DNA from: Paenibacillus whitsoniae
GTDB lineage: Bacteria > Bacillota > Bacilli > Paenibacillales > NBRC-103111
DNA length: 64,000 nucleotides
Reading direction: 5' to 3'
NCBI RefSeq assembly: GCF_003955665.1
Contig: NZ_RXHU01000015.1
Span: 310,001 to 374,000, forward strand
Shown here: positions 1-6,833 of the stretch, in pieces
Layout of the letters: each line of letters starts with the position of its first letter
How positions within the stretch are numbered: position 1 is the first letter of the stretch
Program-made: the position numbers and the translations under genes
The notes under the pieces: model-generated
The model's database searches: none
Told to the model about the DNA's origin: nothing
The model's input: only the letters and a program-made list of their open reading frames with translations

Positions 1-694
1 CATATTCCACCTTGGCCGACGGAAAAAGCTGCTTAAGATCCGCGAGTGTTCCTTCAGCGATTATCTTCCCCTCATGCAGGATGGCGATGCGATCGGCAAG
101 CTGTTCCGCCTCCTCCAAATACTGCGTGGTAAGGAGCACCGTCGTACCGCCGTCAGCCAGCTCCTTAACCACTTTCCAAACCTCAATGCGAGCTTCAGGG
201 TCTAGCCCGGTCGTAGGTTCGTCAAGGAAAATAATCTGCGGTTTGCCAACGAGGCTTAAGGCAATATCAAGTCTGCGGCGCATCCCACCCGAATACGTAG
301 ATACCCTGCGGTCGGCCGCATCTGTCAAGCCGAAGCGTCTCAGCAAGTCTTCCGTAACCTGACGTGGATTCTGGAGGTATCTCAGCTTCGCAATCATCAT
401 TAGGTTTTCCCGACCGGTTAAAATTTCGTCCACAGCGGCAAACTGCCCGGTCAGACTGATCGATTGCCGTGCAAGATCAGGCTTTGCCAAAACATCGATC
501 CCGTTGATCGCCGCGGCCCCACCATCCTGCTTGAGCAGCGTGGTGAGGATTCTGACAATGGTTGTCTTGCCTGCGCCGTTAGAACCAAGCAGAGCGAAAA
601 TCTCACCGCGCTTGACTTCAAAATCGACGCCCTTTAGGACTTCCGTGTCCTTGAAAGACTTCCGCAGACCGTTTACTTTAATTGCCGTGTTCAT
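1..694 (-). CDS. Drug-resistance-type ABC transporter ATP-binding protein (C-terminus off the left edge)
   Basis: The frame is open from an ATG at 694 to the window edge, giving the first 231 residues. Walker A GSNGAGKT (about residues 37-44), the signature STYSGGMRRR (about 132-141) and Walker B IIFLDEP (about 154-160) are all present, followed by an H-loop-region variant TTQYLEEAEQLADR. The order and wording match the DrrA/CcmA-type ATPases of multidrug or antibiotic exporters, which energise a separate membrane permease; that gene would lie just left of the window. It is the last visible gene of a PadR-DUF1048-DUF1048-ATPase run, with only a few bases to the preceding gene, so co-transcription is likely. 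The PadR protein probably controls it. The substrate cannot be read from the sequence. Confidence 0.9.
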   Translation of the reverse strand, partial: MNTAIKVNGLRKSFKDTEVLKGVDFEVKRGEIFALLGSNGAGKTTIVRILTTLLKQDGGAAAINGIDVLAKPDLARQSISLTGQFAAVDEILTGRENLMMIAKLRYLQNPRQVTEDLLRRFGLTDAADRRVSTYSGGMRRRLDIALSLVGKPQIIFLDEPTTGLDPEARIEVWKVVKELADGGTTVLLTTQYLEEAEQLADRIAILHEGKIIAEGTLADLKQLFPSAKVEY

Positions 695-702
695 CCTGTT
701 CC

Positions 703-1059
703 TCACCCTTTACTTTTTTTATCAGTCACCTTTTTCATCGCCTTGTTCACTTCTTGCATTGCAGATTCTTGATAGATGTCAGCATACGTTTTGGAATCTT
801 TGATGAGATCATCGGCGAAAGCCGCGACATCTCGGCCTGTCACATCCAGCACGCCTTTCCCCATGGCCGCGCCTTCTTCAAAAAGATCGACAATGCCCGA
901 GAGCAACGCTGTTCCCTCTGTCAGCTGGACAGGGCCGACCTTAAAGAAATATTTTTGAATTTCTTTGTAAACAATCTGATAATCTTGCGGAAGCACTTTG
1001 ACTCGCGCCATGTGGGCCCGCCACTCTTTTTTACCTTCGATGATATCCCGAATTCCCAT
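703..1059 (-). CDS. DUF1048 family protein (second of a tandem pair)
   Basis: A 118-residue soluble, mostly helical protein with a Lys-rich tail. It resembles its 115-residue upstream neighbour in length, charge and the pattern around a conserved helix (FEEGAAMGKGVLDVTG here, LEEAAADGQGIQEVLG there), so the two are tandem paralogues. Both fit DUF1048 (PF06304), a small family usually found between PadR regulators and ABC exporters in Bacillota. The biochemical function of the family is not known. Position inside the operon suggests an accessory role to the exporter or to PadR signalling, which is inference from context. An AGGAGG-type ribosome site lies just upstream of the ATG. Confidence 0.8.
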   Translation of the reverse strand: MGIRDIIEGKKEWRAHMARVKVLPQDYQIVYKEIQKYFFKVGPVQLTEGTALLSGIVDLFEEGAAMGKGVLDVTGRDVAAFADDLIKDSKTYADIYQESAMQEVNKAMKKVTDKKSKG

Positions 1060-1070
1060 GATTGTTCCTC

Positions 1071-1418
1071 CTATTTACCTAATTTTTTGGCAATACTACG
1101 ATTAAGCTGCTCACGCCACTTATCCCGGTAAGACTTTGCCCCTTCTTCGCCGGCCAGCGCTGCGCAGAAGCCTTGGATATCATCACCCAAAACCTCTTGA
1201 ATACCTTGGCCATCTGCCGCCGCTTCTTCGAGGAGGCCAAGCACCCCGTCAAGAATAGGCATCAGGTTGCGACCGCTGAAATCTGAGTAGGTCCAAAGAG
1301 TAGCATTTACTTTCTGCCATGCCGCTTGATAATCAGCCGGCAGTTTGAGGGCGCGCGATTCAAAAGCTTTCATTTCTTTCGTCATGTCGCTGCCCGTGAT
1401 TTTTTCCCAGAAGTTCAT
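1071..1418 (-). CDS. DUF1048 family protein (first of a tandem pair)
   Basis: A 115-residue protein starting MNFWEKITGSDMTKEMKAF. It has no signal peptide or membrane segment. It is a divergent paralogue of the next gene downstream and fits DUF1048. Its ATG overlaps the stop of the PadR gene by four bases (ATGA, 1415-1418), so the two are almost certainly translationally coupled. The family has no assigned biochemical function. Conservation of PadR-DUF1048-ABC gene strings argues for a role in the same drug- or envelope-stress response, but nothing in the sequence identifies a catalytic site. Confidence 0.8.
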   Translation of the reverse strand: MNFWEKITGSDMTKEMKAFESRALKLPADYQAAWQKVNATLWTYSDFSGRNLMPILDGVLGLLEEAAADGQGIQEVLGDDIQGFCAALAGEEGAKSYRDKWREQLNRSIAKKLGK

Positions 1419-1750
1419 TGTTTTGTCTCCTTTAACTCGTTAATTTTGGATGATACGAACGACCATTTGTCCCAGAACCTCTGCAGCTCTTTGCGTCCTT
1501 CTTCGTTGATTGCAAAAAACTTTCGAGGCGGTCCCATGTCAGAGGGCTTCTTGGTGATTTCCACCAGCTTGTTTTTTTCAAGCCGGATCAGGATCGTATA
1601 CACCGTTCCCTCCACAACATCCGTGAAACCGAGGGCGTTCAGCTGCCGCGTGATCTCGTAGCCATACGTTTCGTTGCGGCTTATAATTTCAAGGACACAG
1701 CCCTCAAGCACCCCCTTGAGCATTTCCGTTATGTTATCCAACACCATCAC
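1415..1750 (-). CDS. PadR family transcriptional regulator
   Basis: A 111-residue protein with the PadR winged helix: the N-terminal helices MLKGVLEGCVLEIISRNETY, then GYEITRQLNALGF (recognition region), then the wing GTVYTILIRLEKNKLVE, then a short C-terminal dimerisation helix. PadR proteins are usually ligand-responsive repressors of their own operon and linked exporters. The start could be the first or second Met (MMVLDN); both lie after the same upstream region. It heads the operon with two DUF1048 genes and an ABC ATPase. Repeated TACTAAGT/TAGTAAGT elements in the promoter just upstream are a plausible operator for autoregulation. Confidence 0.92.
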   Translation of the reverse strand: MMVLDNITEMLKGVLEGCVLEIISRNETYGYEITRQLNALGFTDVVEGTVYTILIRLEKNKLVEITKKPSDMGPPRKFFAINEEGRKELQRFWDKWSFVSSKINELKETKQ

Positions 1751-1778
1751 TCCTTGCTATTCTGTATCACAGGTATGC

Positions 1779-1828
1779 TGTATTACTTACTACCACTATA
1801 ACGTAACACTTAGTAGTCACGTTGTCAA
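1779..1828 (-). promoter_or_regulatory. Candidate promoter and operator of the PadR operon
   Basis: On the minus strand a consensus -35 TTGACA (1823-1828) is followed after 17 bases by a weak -10 TACGTT (1800-1805); a better -10-like TATAGT at 1795-1800 is at a poor spacing. The related elements ACTACTAAGTG and GGTAGTAAGTA lie over the spacer and downstream of the -10, as expected for a PadR operator that blocks RNA polymerase. Confidence 0.45.
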
Positions 1829-1840
1829 TAGTCGTTTTTC

Positions 1841-3541
1841 TCATCGCTGAATAAAATTCAAATGCTTCATTCGGTTGATAACAGCCAACACCTCATTCAT
1901 TCTTGGCAGCTCAAGCCATCTTTCGAAACCGGGGAAAAAAGAAGAAAATACAAGATCTACGCCTTCTCTCTCCATATCTTCGAGCGCTTTTTGGATCTTT
2001 TCATGAAGCAAGATGAGCGAATCCTGATTACTTATCGCGATTTTTCGAAGTAAAAAGGCAATCGCTGCAAGCTGAGCGTGGGATGTGATATTGTAAAGCC
2101 CTCTGATATCAACTTGTTCGTCACCGATCATGAGGTACCCCATGGTTGAAACCCTCAGCTTTTCTGTACCACTGCCTTGGGGATAGGCCGAAAAGTGATC
2201 GGTGATGATTTCTCTTATCTCCCATTTTGTAAAGGGAATACGTTCTCCTGGCTTGTCATGTTCACATAATTTTTTGGCTTCCTGAGTTACGTTTATAGGC
2301 ATAAAATTGTCCATCAGAATGATGTAATCGGCAACGGATAAAAATTCGCCGCTGCCGCCAATCACGAGAATGGAAGAAACGCCGACAGCCTCATAAAGCT
2401 CCCTGACACGTTCCGTGAAAGGGGTAATGGGTTCGCGCTTGATTAATGAACGCATTTTACTATCCTGGATCATGAAATTCGTCGCACTTCTGTCTTCATC
2501 AATAAGGAGCAGCTTGCACCCGAAGTTGATGGCCTCCATGATGTTGGCGGCTTGAGAGGTGGAACCTGAGGCGTAGCCCGTCGAAAACTGCTCAGCCGAA
2601 CCATGGGGGATCCATTTTATAAACGGCGTAATATTGATATTTTGTATGGATCTGCCTTCTTCTGCCGAGATTTCCATGGCACTTTGATCTGCAATCACAA
2701 GTTCTCGCCCATCGCCTGCGATGTGATTGTAAATCGCCGAATTTAGCGCATCCAGCATGGTGCTTTTCCCCGAGTAACCACCGCCGGTGATGACCGTCAC
2801 ACCTTTCTTTATCCCCATTCCTCGCACGCCACAAATTTCGATTTCAAGATCTTCCGGGGATGTAAACGGCAAAGCGCCCTCCAGCGGCCCGCTGCCCTCT
2901 TTATTTCTTGGCAGGATGCTGCCATTCCCAATAAACGCACAATATCTACTTGATTTCAGCCATTCGCGAATCCTATTTTGTTTTTTTACCATTTCATAAG
3001 CAGCATTTAACTTGGTGAGATCCCAATTGCCGATAAACGCCTCCACTTCTTTAGGAAGCATTTTACAGAGCATCCGCATCGCTTTATCATGATTCTGGAA
3101 CGGAAGTTGAACGGTAATCATTAGGCATAGAACCCATTGTTCCGAGATGACCTGGACAAAGGAGGCATTACGCTGCAACACCACATTGGTTGGACGAAAA
3201 CAGTAAAAAGCGCCATTTTCTTTCTCCGAACGTGACCGGTTATAAATCCCTTCATTTAATGCCTCCATATGGCCAACCCATTCTCTTAAGGCAAAATCGG
3301 AGAGAACAACGCCATCCGTATTTTCAACTAAGCCGAGACGGTCAAAAGGTATTCTTATGGTGATACACGGTTTATCCAGTGTTAGTTTATGTGTCCTTTC
3401 AATGTAATAGGCCACATCATTGTACCAATAGGTTGGGTCGCTGATCATTCCCCCCTCATCGTAATAGGAACCTTCATAAATCAAACTGTACGAGGACTGT
3501 CCGGATTGCATGGAGCGAAAATATTGAGCGAGTCTTTTCAT
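1841..3541 (-). CDS. ABC-class P-loop ATPase (PF09818-type)
   Basis: A 566-residue soluble protein. Walker A GGGYSGKST lies at about residues 251-259 and a Walker-B-like KLLLIDEDRSATNFM at about 338-352. The spread of motifs and the length match the 'predicted ATPase of the ABC class' family (COG3044/PF09818), not a transporter ATPase: the usual LSGGQ signature is absent and there are no membrane segments. The cellular role of this family is not established. The gene has a good ribosome site (AAAGGATGATATTCG before ATG) and is preceded by an unusual structured leader containing a terminator-like hairpin about 26 bases before the start, which suggests controlled read-through. It stands alone, with the PadR operon beginning just downstream. 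Confidence 0.8.
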   Translation of the reverse strand: MKRLAQYFRSMQSGQSSYSLIYEGSYYDEGGMISDPTYWYNDVAYYIERTHKLTLDKPCITIRIPFDRLGLVENTDGVVLSDFALREWVGHMEALNEGIYNRSRSEKENGAFYCFRPTNVVLQRNASFVQVISEQWVLCLMITVQLPFQNHDKAMRMLCKMLPKEVEAFIGNWDLTKLNAAYEMVKKQNRIREWLKSSRYCAFIGNGSILPRNKEGSGPLEGALPFTSPEDLEIEICGVRGMGIKKGVTVITGGGYSGKSTMLDALNSAIYNHIAGDGRELVIADQSAMEISAEEGRSIQNINITPFIKWIPHGSAEQFSTGYASGSTSQAANIMEAINFGCKLLLIDEDRSATNFMIQDSKMRSLIKREPITPFTERVRELYEAVGVSSILVIGGSGEFLSVADYIILMDNFMPINVTQEAKKLCEHDKPGERIPFTKWEIREIITDHFSAYPQGSGTEKLRVSTMGYLMIGDEQVDIRGLYNITSHAQLAAIAFLLRKIAISNQDSLILLHEKIQKALEDMEREGVDLVFSSFFPGFERWLELPRMNEVLAVINRMKHLNFIQR

Positions 3542-3566
3542 CGAATATCATCCTTTCAAAGTTGGT

Positions 3567-3598
3567 AAAAAAATAACAGCCACTCTGTGAGTGGCTGT
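3567..3598 (-). terminator. Intrinsic terminator or attenuator before the PF09818-type ATPase gene
   Basis: On the minus strand a 10-bp perfect stem ACAGCCACTC/GAGTGGCTGT with a 3-nt loop is followed by TATTTTTTT. It could simply end the ADP-ribosylglycohydrolase transcript, whose stop is about 225 bases upstream. Its position about 26 bases before the ATPase start codon and directly after a short ORF also fits an attenuator. Confidence 0.75.
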
Positions 3599-3687
3599 CA
3601 TAGAACGGCAAGAACGCTTACACGTTCCTTCCGCCTAAATATAAAAGCCCTGAGAGTGAATCCTACCCCCAGAGCTAATGTATCCAT
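3598..3687 (-). CDS. Candidate leader peptide B (29 aa) in the ATPase leader
   Basis: This short frame runs from an ATG at 3687 to a TGA at 3598-3600 and encodes a 29-residue peptide that is hydrophobic at the start (MDTLALGVGFTL) and has a basic stretch FRRKERV. No clear Shine-Dalgarno sequence precedes it. Its stop codon touches the left arm of the terminator hairpin, so a terminating ribosome could affect hairpin folding. Translation is unproven and the frame could be chance. Confidence 0.3.
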   Translation of the reverse strand: MDTLALGVGFTLRAFIFRRKERVSVLAVL

Positions 3688-3697
3688 AAAAAAACGA

Positions 3698-3742
3698 CTA
3701 TAAAGCGGCATGAGGATAAGACATATATGTTGTTGTTTTCAT
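3698..3742 (-). CDS. Candidate leader peptide A (14 aa) in the ATPase leader
   Basis: A 14-codon frame encoding MKTTTYMSYPHAAL, preceded by GAGGTGAGGACA, a good ribosome-binding sequence ending just before the ATG. The ribosome site can pair with TATCCTCA inside the ORF (TGAGGA/TCCTCA), so translation could be gated by RNA structure. This arrangement is typical of attenuation leaders, for example those before antibiotic-response genes. No homologue is recognised. Confidence 0.4.
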   Translation of the reverse strand: MKTTTYMSYPHAAL

Positions 3743-3822
3743 TGTCCTCACCTCGTTACGAATTATTTTTACAACAGCACAATCATACCATGAACATCGT
3801 CTACAATATAGGGAGAGAATCA

Positions 3823-5697
3823 TTATAATGAATGTACCAAATACATATCCGTATAGTAATAATATGGCCCTGGCATTGCGGTATCCCCGGTTGCCACAGG
3901 CAAAACATAAACTTGCAGCGGAGCCCCTTCCTTCCAGGCCTCCACTTCCAATTCATAAGTTCCTGCTGCCAACGTTAACTCAACCCGCTGCTCCAGAGGA
4001 GCACGGTGATACGCCGGCATAAATTCGGGCACATGCTTGCAATCGATAACGATCTTCCCATCCAGCTTCAAGATAATGGGGGCATTGGCCGCTGCAATCA
4101 ATCTCACTTGCCGATCCGACGGGTTATGGAGCGTTGTTATCGCTCGATATTGTCCATCCGCTTCCATCCCAATAACATTCTCCCATTCAAGACGGTTGCC
4201 CGGGAAATAAGCCTCGATGCCTTCGCTGTGATGAGGTCCCCAAACCTTCCAGCGAGAGGCGCCAATCAGTGTAAACGGCAATTTCACGCTTGCCCATACC
4301 GCATGATCGTGAATGCGTGTCCAGTGGAAGACAAGCTCATGTTGACCGACTGCTGAAGCAGGGGCATGAATGTCTGCTTCCCATTCAACATGCTCGTTCG
4401 GCTGCAGGATGGTCTTGATTGCATCCGACCCCTCCCAACCTTGGGGCAGCTCAAGAGAAAGGGTTCCCGTAAGTGCCGTCAGAGAGTGATTAATGAGTGT
4501 AAACTTCACTGTTTTCGTCTGGTTTGCGCCGATAGCAGGCCCTTCAGGGCCGTACGCAATGATCAGTTCAAGCGCCGGATTCTGCACCGTTCCCTGCGGC
4601 AGCATGTAGTGATTTGAAGTTGCACTTCTTTTCCAAAGCGCTCTAACCTCCTCCATTGATGACTCGCGTCCGCTCCAGCAGGTCGGCTGATCGGGATGAA
4701 CCAGAATATTTGCATGGGAAGCGGCCAACACCTGTTTACCGACACGAATGGTTCGACTGGTCAATTCCTCCAGGTCTTTAGGAACCAGGAATCCATTGAT
4801 CGGAGGACTGACGACGATACGGTCACCGACCGGACTCACCCATTTATCCGGGAGTCCTTCCGGTCCAAGCAGCATGCCCAGTATAGCGCCTAGCGTCGCG
4901 GCCGTACAATCGGTATCGTAACCACAGTTGACGGCTTTGAGGATTGCGTCTTCGAAATCAGTTCCGTAGAGCCAGCCTAGCATGGTAAACGCGATATTTT
5001 GCGGCGCATCCGTGAAATTATCGCTGCCATGGTGCTCCAAGATAAGCTGACGAGCATCCGTCCAGCTTTTCCCCTCTCCGTGCCAGGTGAGCAAATCTTT
5101 TACGGCCTTATAGGTTCGACTGTACTCCGGTATGAACGTTAAACCAATCTCAATCAGCCGGTCGCGATCCTTCTCAAAGAAAATAGCGCTTTCGATGGCC
5201 GCGAAAAACATCTCTCCATATACACCCTCACCACCCGCATGATCGACGATGGCATCCTGATAAGCATACCGAGCTGCAATCTCCGGCATACCGGGAGCGA
5301 CCATCGCCCATATTTCGGATCGGATGGGAGAACCCATACAGTTAGTGAACGGGTTGTTGAACGAGCCCGCTACCGGAGCAATCAATCCTTGCCGCAAATT
5401 GGTCAGCGCATAGCCATACTCATCAAAAGGGAAGAAAATATGATCCAGCCATTCCTGCCCAAGCTCCCTCGCCGTCAAGCCAGGACCGTACTGCTCGAGG
5501 GCGTGCAGCCATACGAGCTGCAGGTCGAGGTCATCATTTTCGAGCGGACCATCCGGCAGCTCCGGGTAAAACGTCAATGCCAACAGCTCCTTAACGCCCT
5601 CTACCGGCGCACCGAGCGTTCCCCCGATATTTTTACCGAGCCATCCCCCGTAAACGATCCGATAATAATCCTTTTCATTTAGCATGTTCATGCCCAT
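3823..5697 (-). CDS. ADP-ribosylglycohydrolase-fold protein with C-terminal beta-sandwich domains
   Basis: A 624-residue cytoplasmic protein. Residues about 1-300 fit the ADP-ribosylglycohydrolase (DraG-like) fold: an N-terminal GGWLGKNIGGTLGAPVEG segment, an acidic metal site ENDDLDLQ, and the late motif NCGYDTDCTAATLGAILG that supplies the second set of metal-binding Asp residues. The remainder is not part of that fold. Residues about 375-470 resemble the NEW3 beta-sandwich linked to alpha-galactosidases, and the last 120 residues look like another beta-rich domain. The fusion and the divergent AraC regulator suggest a role in carbohydrate or glycoside metabolism more than in protein de-ADP-ribosylation; this is inference. 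ATG at 5697 has GGAGG seven bases upstream; two further in-frame ATGs follow closely. Confidence 0.82.
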   Translation of the reverse strand: MGMNMLNEKDYYRIVYGGWLGKNIGGTLGAPVEGVKELLALTFYPELPDGPLENDDLDLQLVWLHALEQYGPGLTARELGQEWLDHIFFPFDEYGYALTNLRQGLIAPVAGSFNNPFTNCMGSPIRSEIWAMVAPGMPEIAARYAYQDAIVDHAGGEGVYGEMFFAAIESAIFFEKDRDRLIEIGLTFIPEYSRTYKAVKDLLTWHGEGKSWTDARQLILEHHGSDNFTDAPQNIAFTMLGWLYGTDFEDAILKAVNCGYDTDCTAATLGAILGMLLGPEGLPDKWVSPVGDRIVVSPPINGFLVPKDLEELTSRTIRVGKQVLAASHANILVHPDQPTCWSGRESSMEEVRALWKRSATSNHYMLPQGTVQNPALELIIAYGPEGPAIGANQTKTVKFTLINHSLTALTGTLSLELPQGWEGSDAIKTILQPNEHVEWEADIHAPASAVGQHELVFHWTRIHDHAVWASVKLPFTLIGASRWKVWGPHHSEGIEAYFPGNRLEWENVIGMEADGQYRAITTLHNPSDRQVRLIAAANAPIILKLDGKIVIDCKHVPEFMPAYHRAPLEQRVELTLAAGTYELEVEAWKEGAPLQVYVLPVATGDTAMPGPYYYYTDMYLVHSL

Positions 5698-5706
5698 GGC
5701 GCAGCC

Positions 5707-5744
5707 TCCGATTATGATATACTTGTCACAGTCCGATTATAATA
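5707..5744. promoter_or_regulatory. Direct repeats between the ADP-ribosylglycohydrolase and AraC genes (candidate operator)
   Basis: The 13-bp element TCCGATTATRATA occurs twice on the plus strand, at 5707-5719 and 5732-5744, 25 bp apart, inside the divergent promoter region. On the minus strand the second copy contains TATAAT, usable as the -10 of the ADP-ribosylglycohydrolase gene. Paired direct repeats about two helical turns apart are typical AraC-family binding sites, so the divergent AraC protein is the natural candidate to bind here. Confidence 0.45.
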
Positions 5745-5752
5745 ACGCTTTC

Positions 5753-5781
5753 TTGACGAAGCCATGAACACGATTTAGATG
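5753..5781 (+). promoter_or_regulatory. Candidate promoter of the divergent AraC gene
   Basis: TTGACG at 5753-5758 and a weak TAGATG at 5776-5781 are spaced by 17 bases, about 33 bases before the start codon. The -35 is good and the -10 is poor. Confidence 0.35.
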
Positions 5782-5813
5782 TTTTTGCTAAAAAAATCGA
5801 AGGGAGTCATCTC

Positions 5814-6710
5814 ATGTACTATTCCATGTCGCGATTATCCTCAATAGACGTGAAGTGGGCCGATCTTTTCAATGCAAATGCGAACCCTTCGTTTCTCGAT
5901 AAACACTATAATCCGTATTATGAACTGATCGTCGCAGCGGAAGGAACGGTGAATTTGGAGGCCGGTGGCGTCCGCAACGTCCTGGAGGCTGGAGATTCCC
6001 TGCTGCTCAGTCCCTGGGAGCAGCATCATGGATGGAGTGTTAAAGAACCGCAAGGCAAATTCTACTGGGCCCAGTTTGCATGTTCCCCCGGACTGGACAA
6101 ATTCAATACCACGAGCGCAACGGAACTTCATATTGTCCATGCCGAAAGAACCGAACTTAGAACAATCGAATTCGGCCATGAAGATATGCTGATTGTCCCT
6201 CGTTTGCACCGGAACCGGCAGCGATATAAATTGCTCAGCCGCTTTGAAGATCTTGTGGATACGATGAGGCATCCGCGGGGCTACTTTCGTTTTCAAAGTA
6301 CGCTGATGATCGCGGATATGCTCGGTCTCATCGCCAACGATTTCCTAGAGCAAAGCCATCTGGATACGGCGTTCCCGATTTCCTACTTCACCTTCCGCAA
6401 GCTAGTCGATCATTTGAATAATTTTTACGAATCCGACATTTCCAGAAAGAAGCTTGAGCAAACACTGGACTACAAATACGAATACTTATGCCAAGTGTTC
6501 AAAAAATACGCAGGCATCTCTATACTGCGCTATATTCAGCAGCTTCGCATGCAAAGAGCCAAGTATCTGCTGCACCACACTGGCAAAAGCGTCCAAGACA
6601 TCTCACAGGAAGTCGGATATCCGGATCCGTTCTATTTCAGCCGACTGTTCAAAAAGCTCGAAGGCGTTGCACCTCAACATTATCGTGACGCGAATACAAA
6701 GCACCATTAA
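5814..6710 (+). CDS. AraC family transcriptional regulator with N-terminal cupin
   Basis: A 298-residue protein with an AraC-type sugar-binding cupin in the first 150 residues (YYELIVAAEGTVNLEAGG, then LEAGDSLLLSPWEQHHGW) and two helix-turn-helix units in the last 100 (ISRKKLEQTLDYKYEYLCQVF and SVQDISQEVGYPDPFYFSRL), ending with the usual Pro-x-x-Tyr-Arg-like PQHYRD. No membrane segments, so it should sense an intracellular small molecule. It is divergent from the ADP-ribosylglycohydrolase gene, with a shared regulatory region holding paired direct repeats, and is its likely activator. The start at 5814 has AGGGAG at a good distance; a second Met follows four residues in. Confidence 0.92.
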   Translation: MYYSMSRLSSIDVKWADLFNANANPSFLDKHYNPYYELIVAAEGTVNLEAGGVRNVLEAGDSLLLSPWEQHHGWSVKEPQGKFYWAQFACSPGLDKFNTTSATELHIVHAERTELRTIEFGHEDMLIVPRLHRNRQRYKLLSRFEDLVDTMRHPRGYFRFQSTLMIADMLGLIANDFLEQSHLDTAFPISYFTFRKLVDHLNNFYESDISRKKLEQTLDYKYEYLCQVFKKYAGISILRYIQQLRMQRAKYLLHHTGKSVQDISQEVGYPDPFYFSRLFKKLEGVAPQHYRDANTKHH

Positions 6711-6765
6711 CCATAAGGCACAGAAAATATATAGATCTTTCCAAATTCAAGGAAAAATTGTGAGG

Positions 6766-6797
6766 CATTAATATTTCCAACATTGGAAATATTAATG
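6766..6797. repeat. 32-bp perfect palindrome upstream of the spore germination operon
   Basis: CATTAATATTTCCAA and its exact reverse complement are separated by only two bases (CA). It lies 36 bp before the gerAA-like start codon and 55 bp after the AraC stop. With no T-run on either side it is a poor terminator; symmetry and position fit an operator better. Confidence 0.6.
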
Positions 6798-6833
6798 TAA
6801 ACCGCGCTTACCTTGACGAGGAGGGACTGTTTT

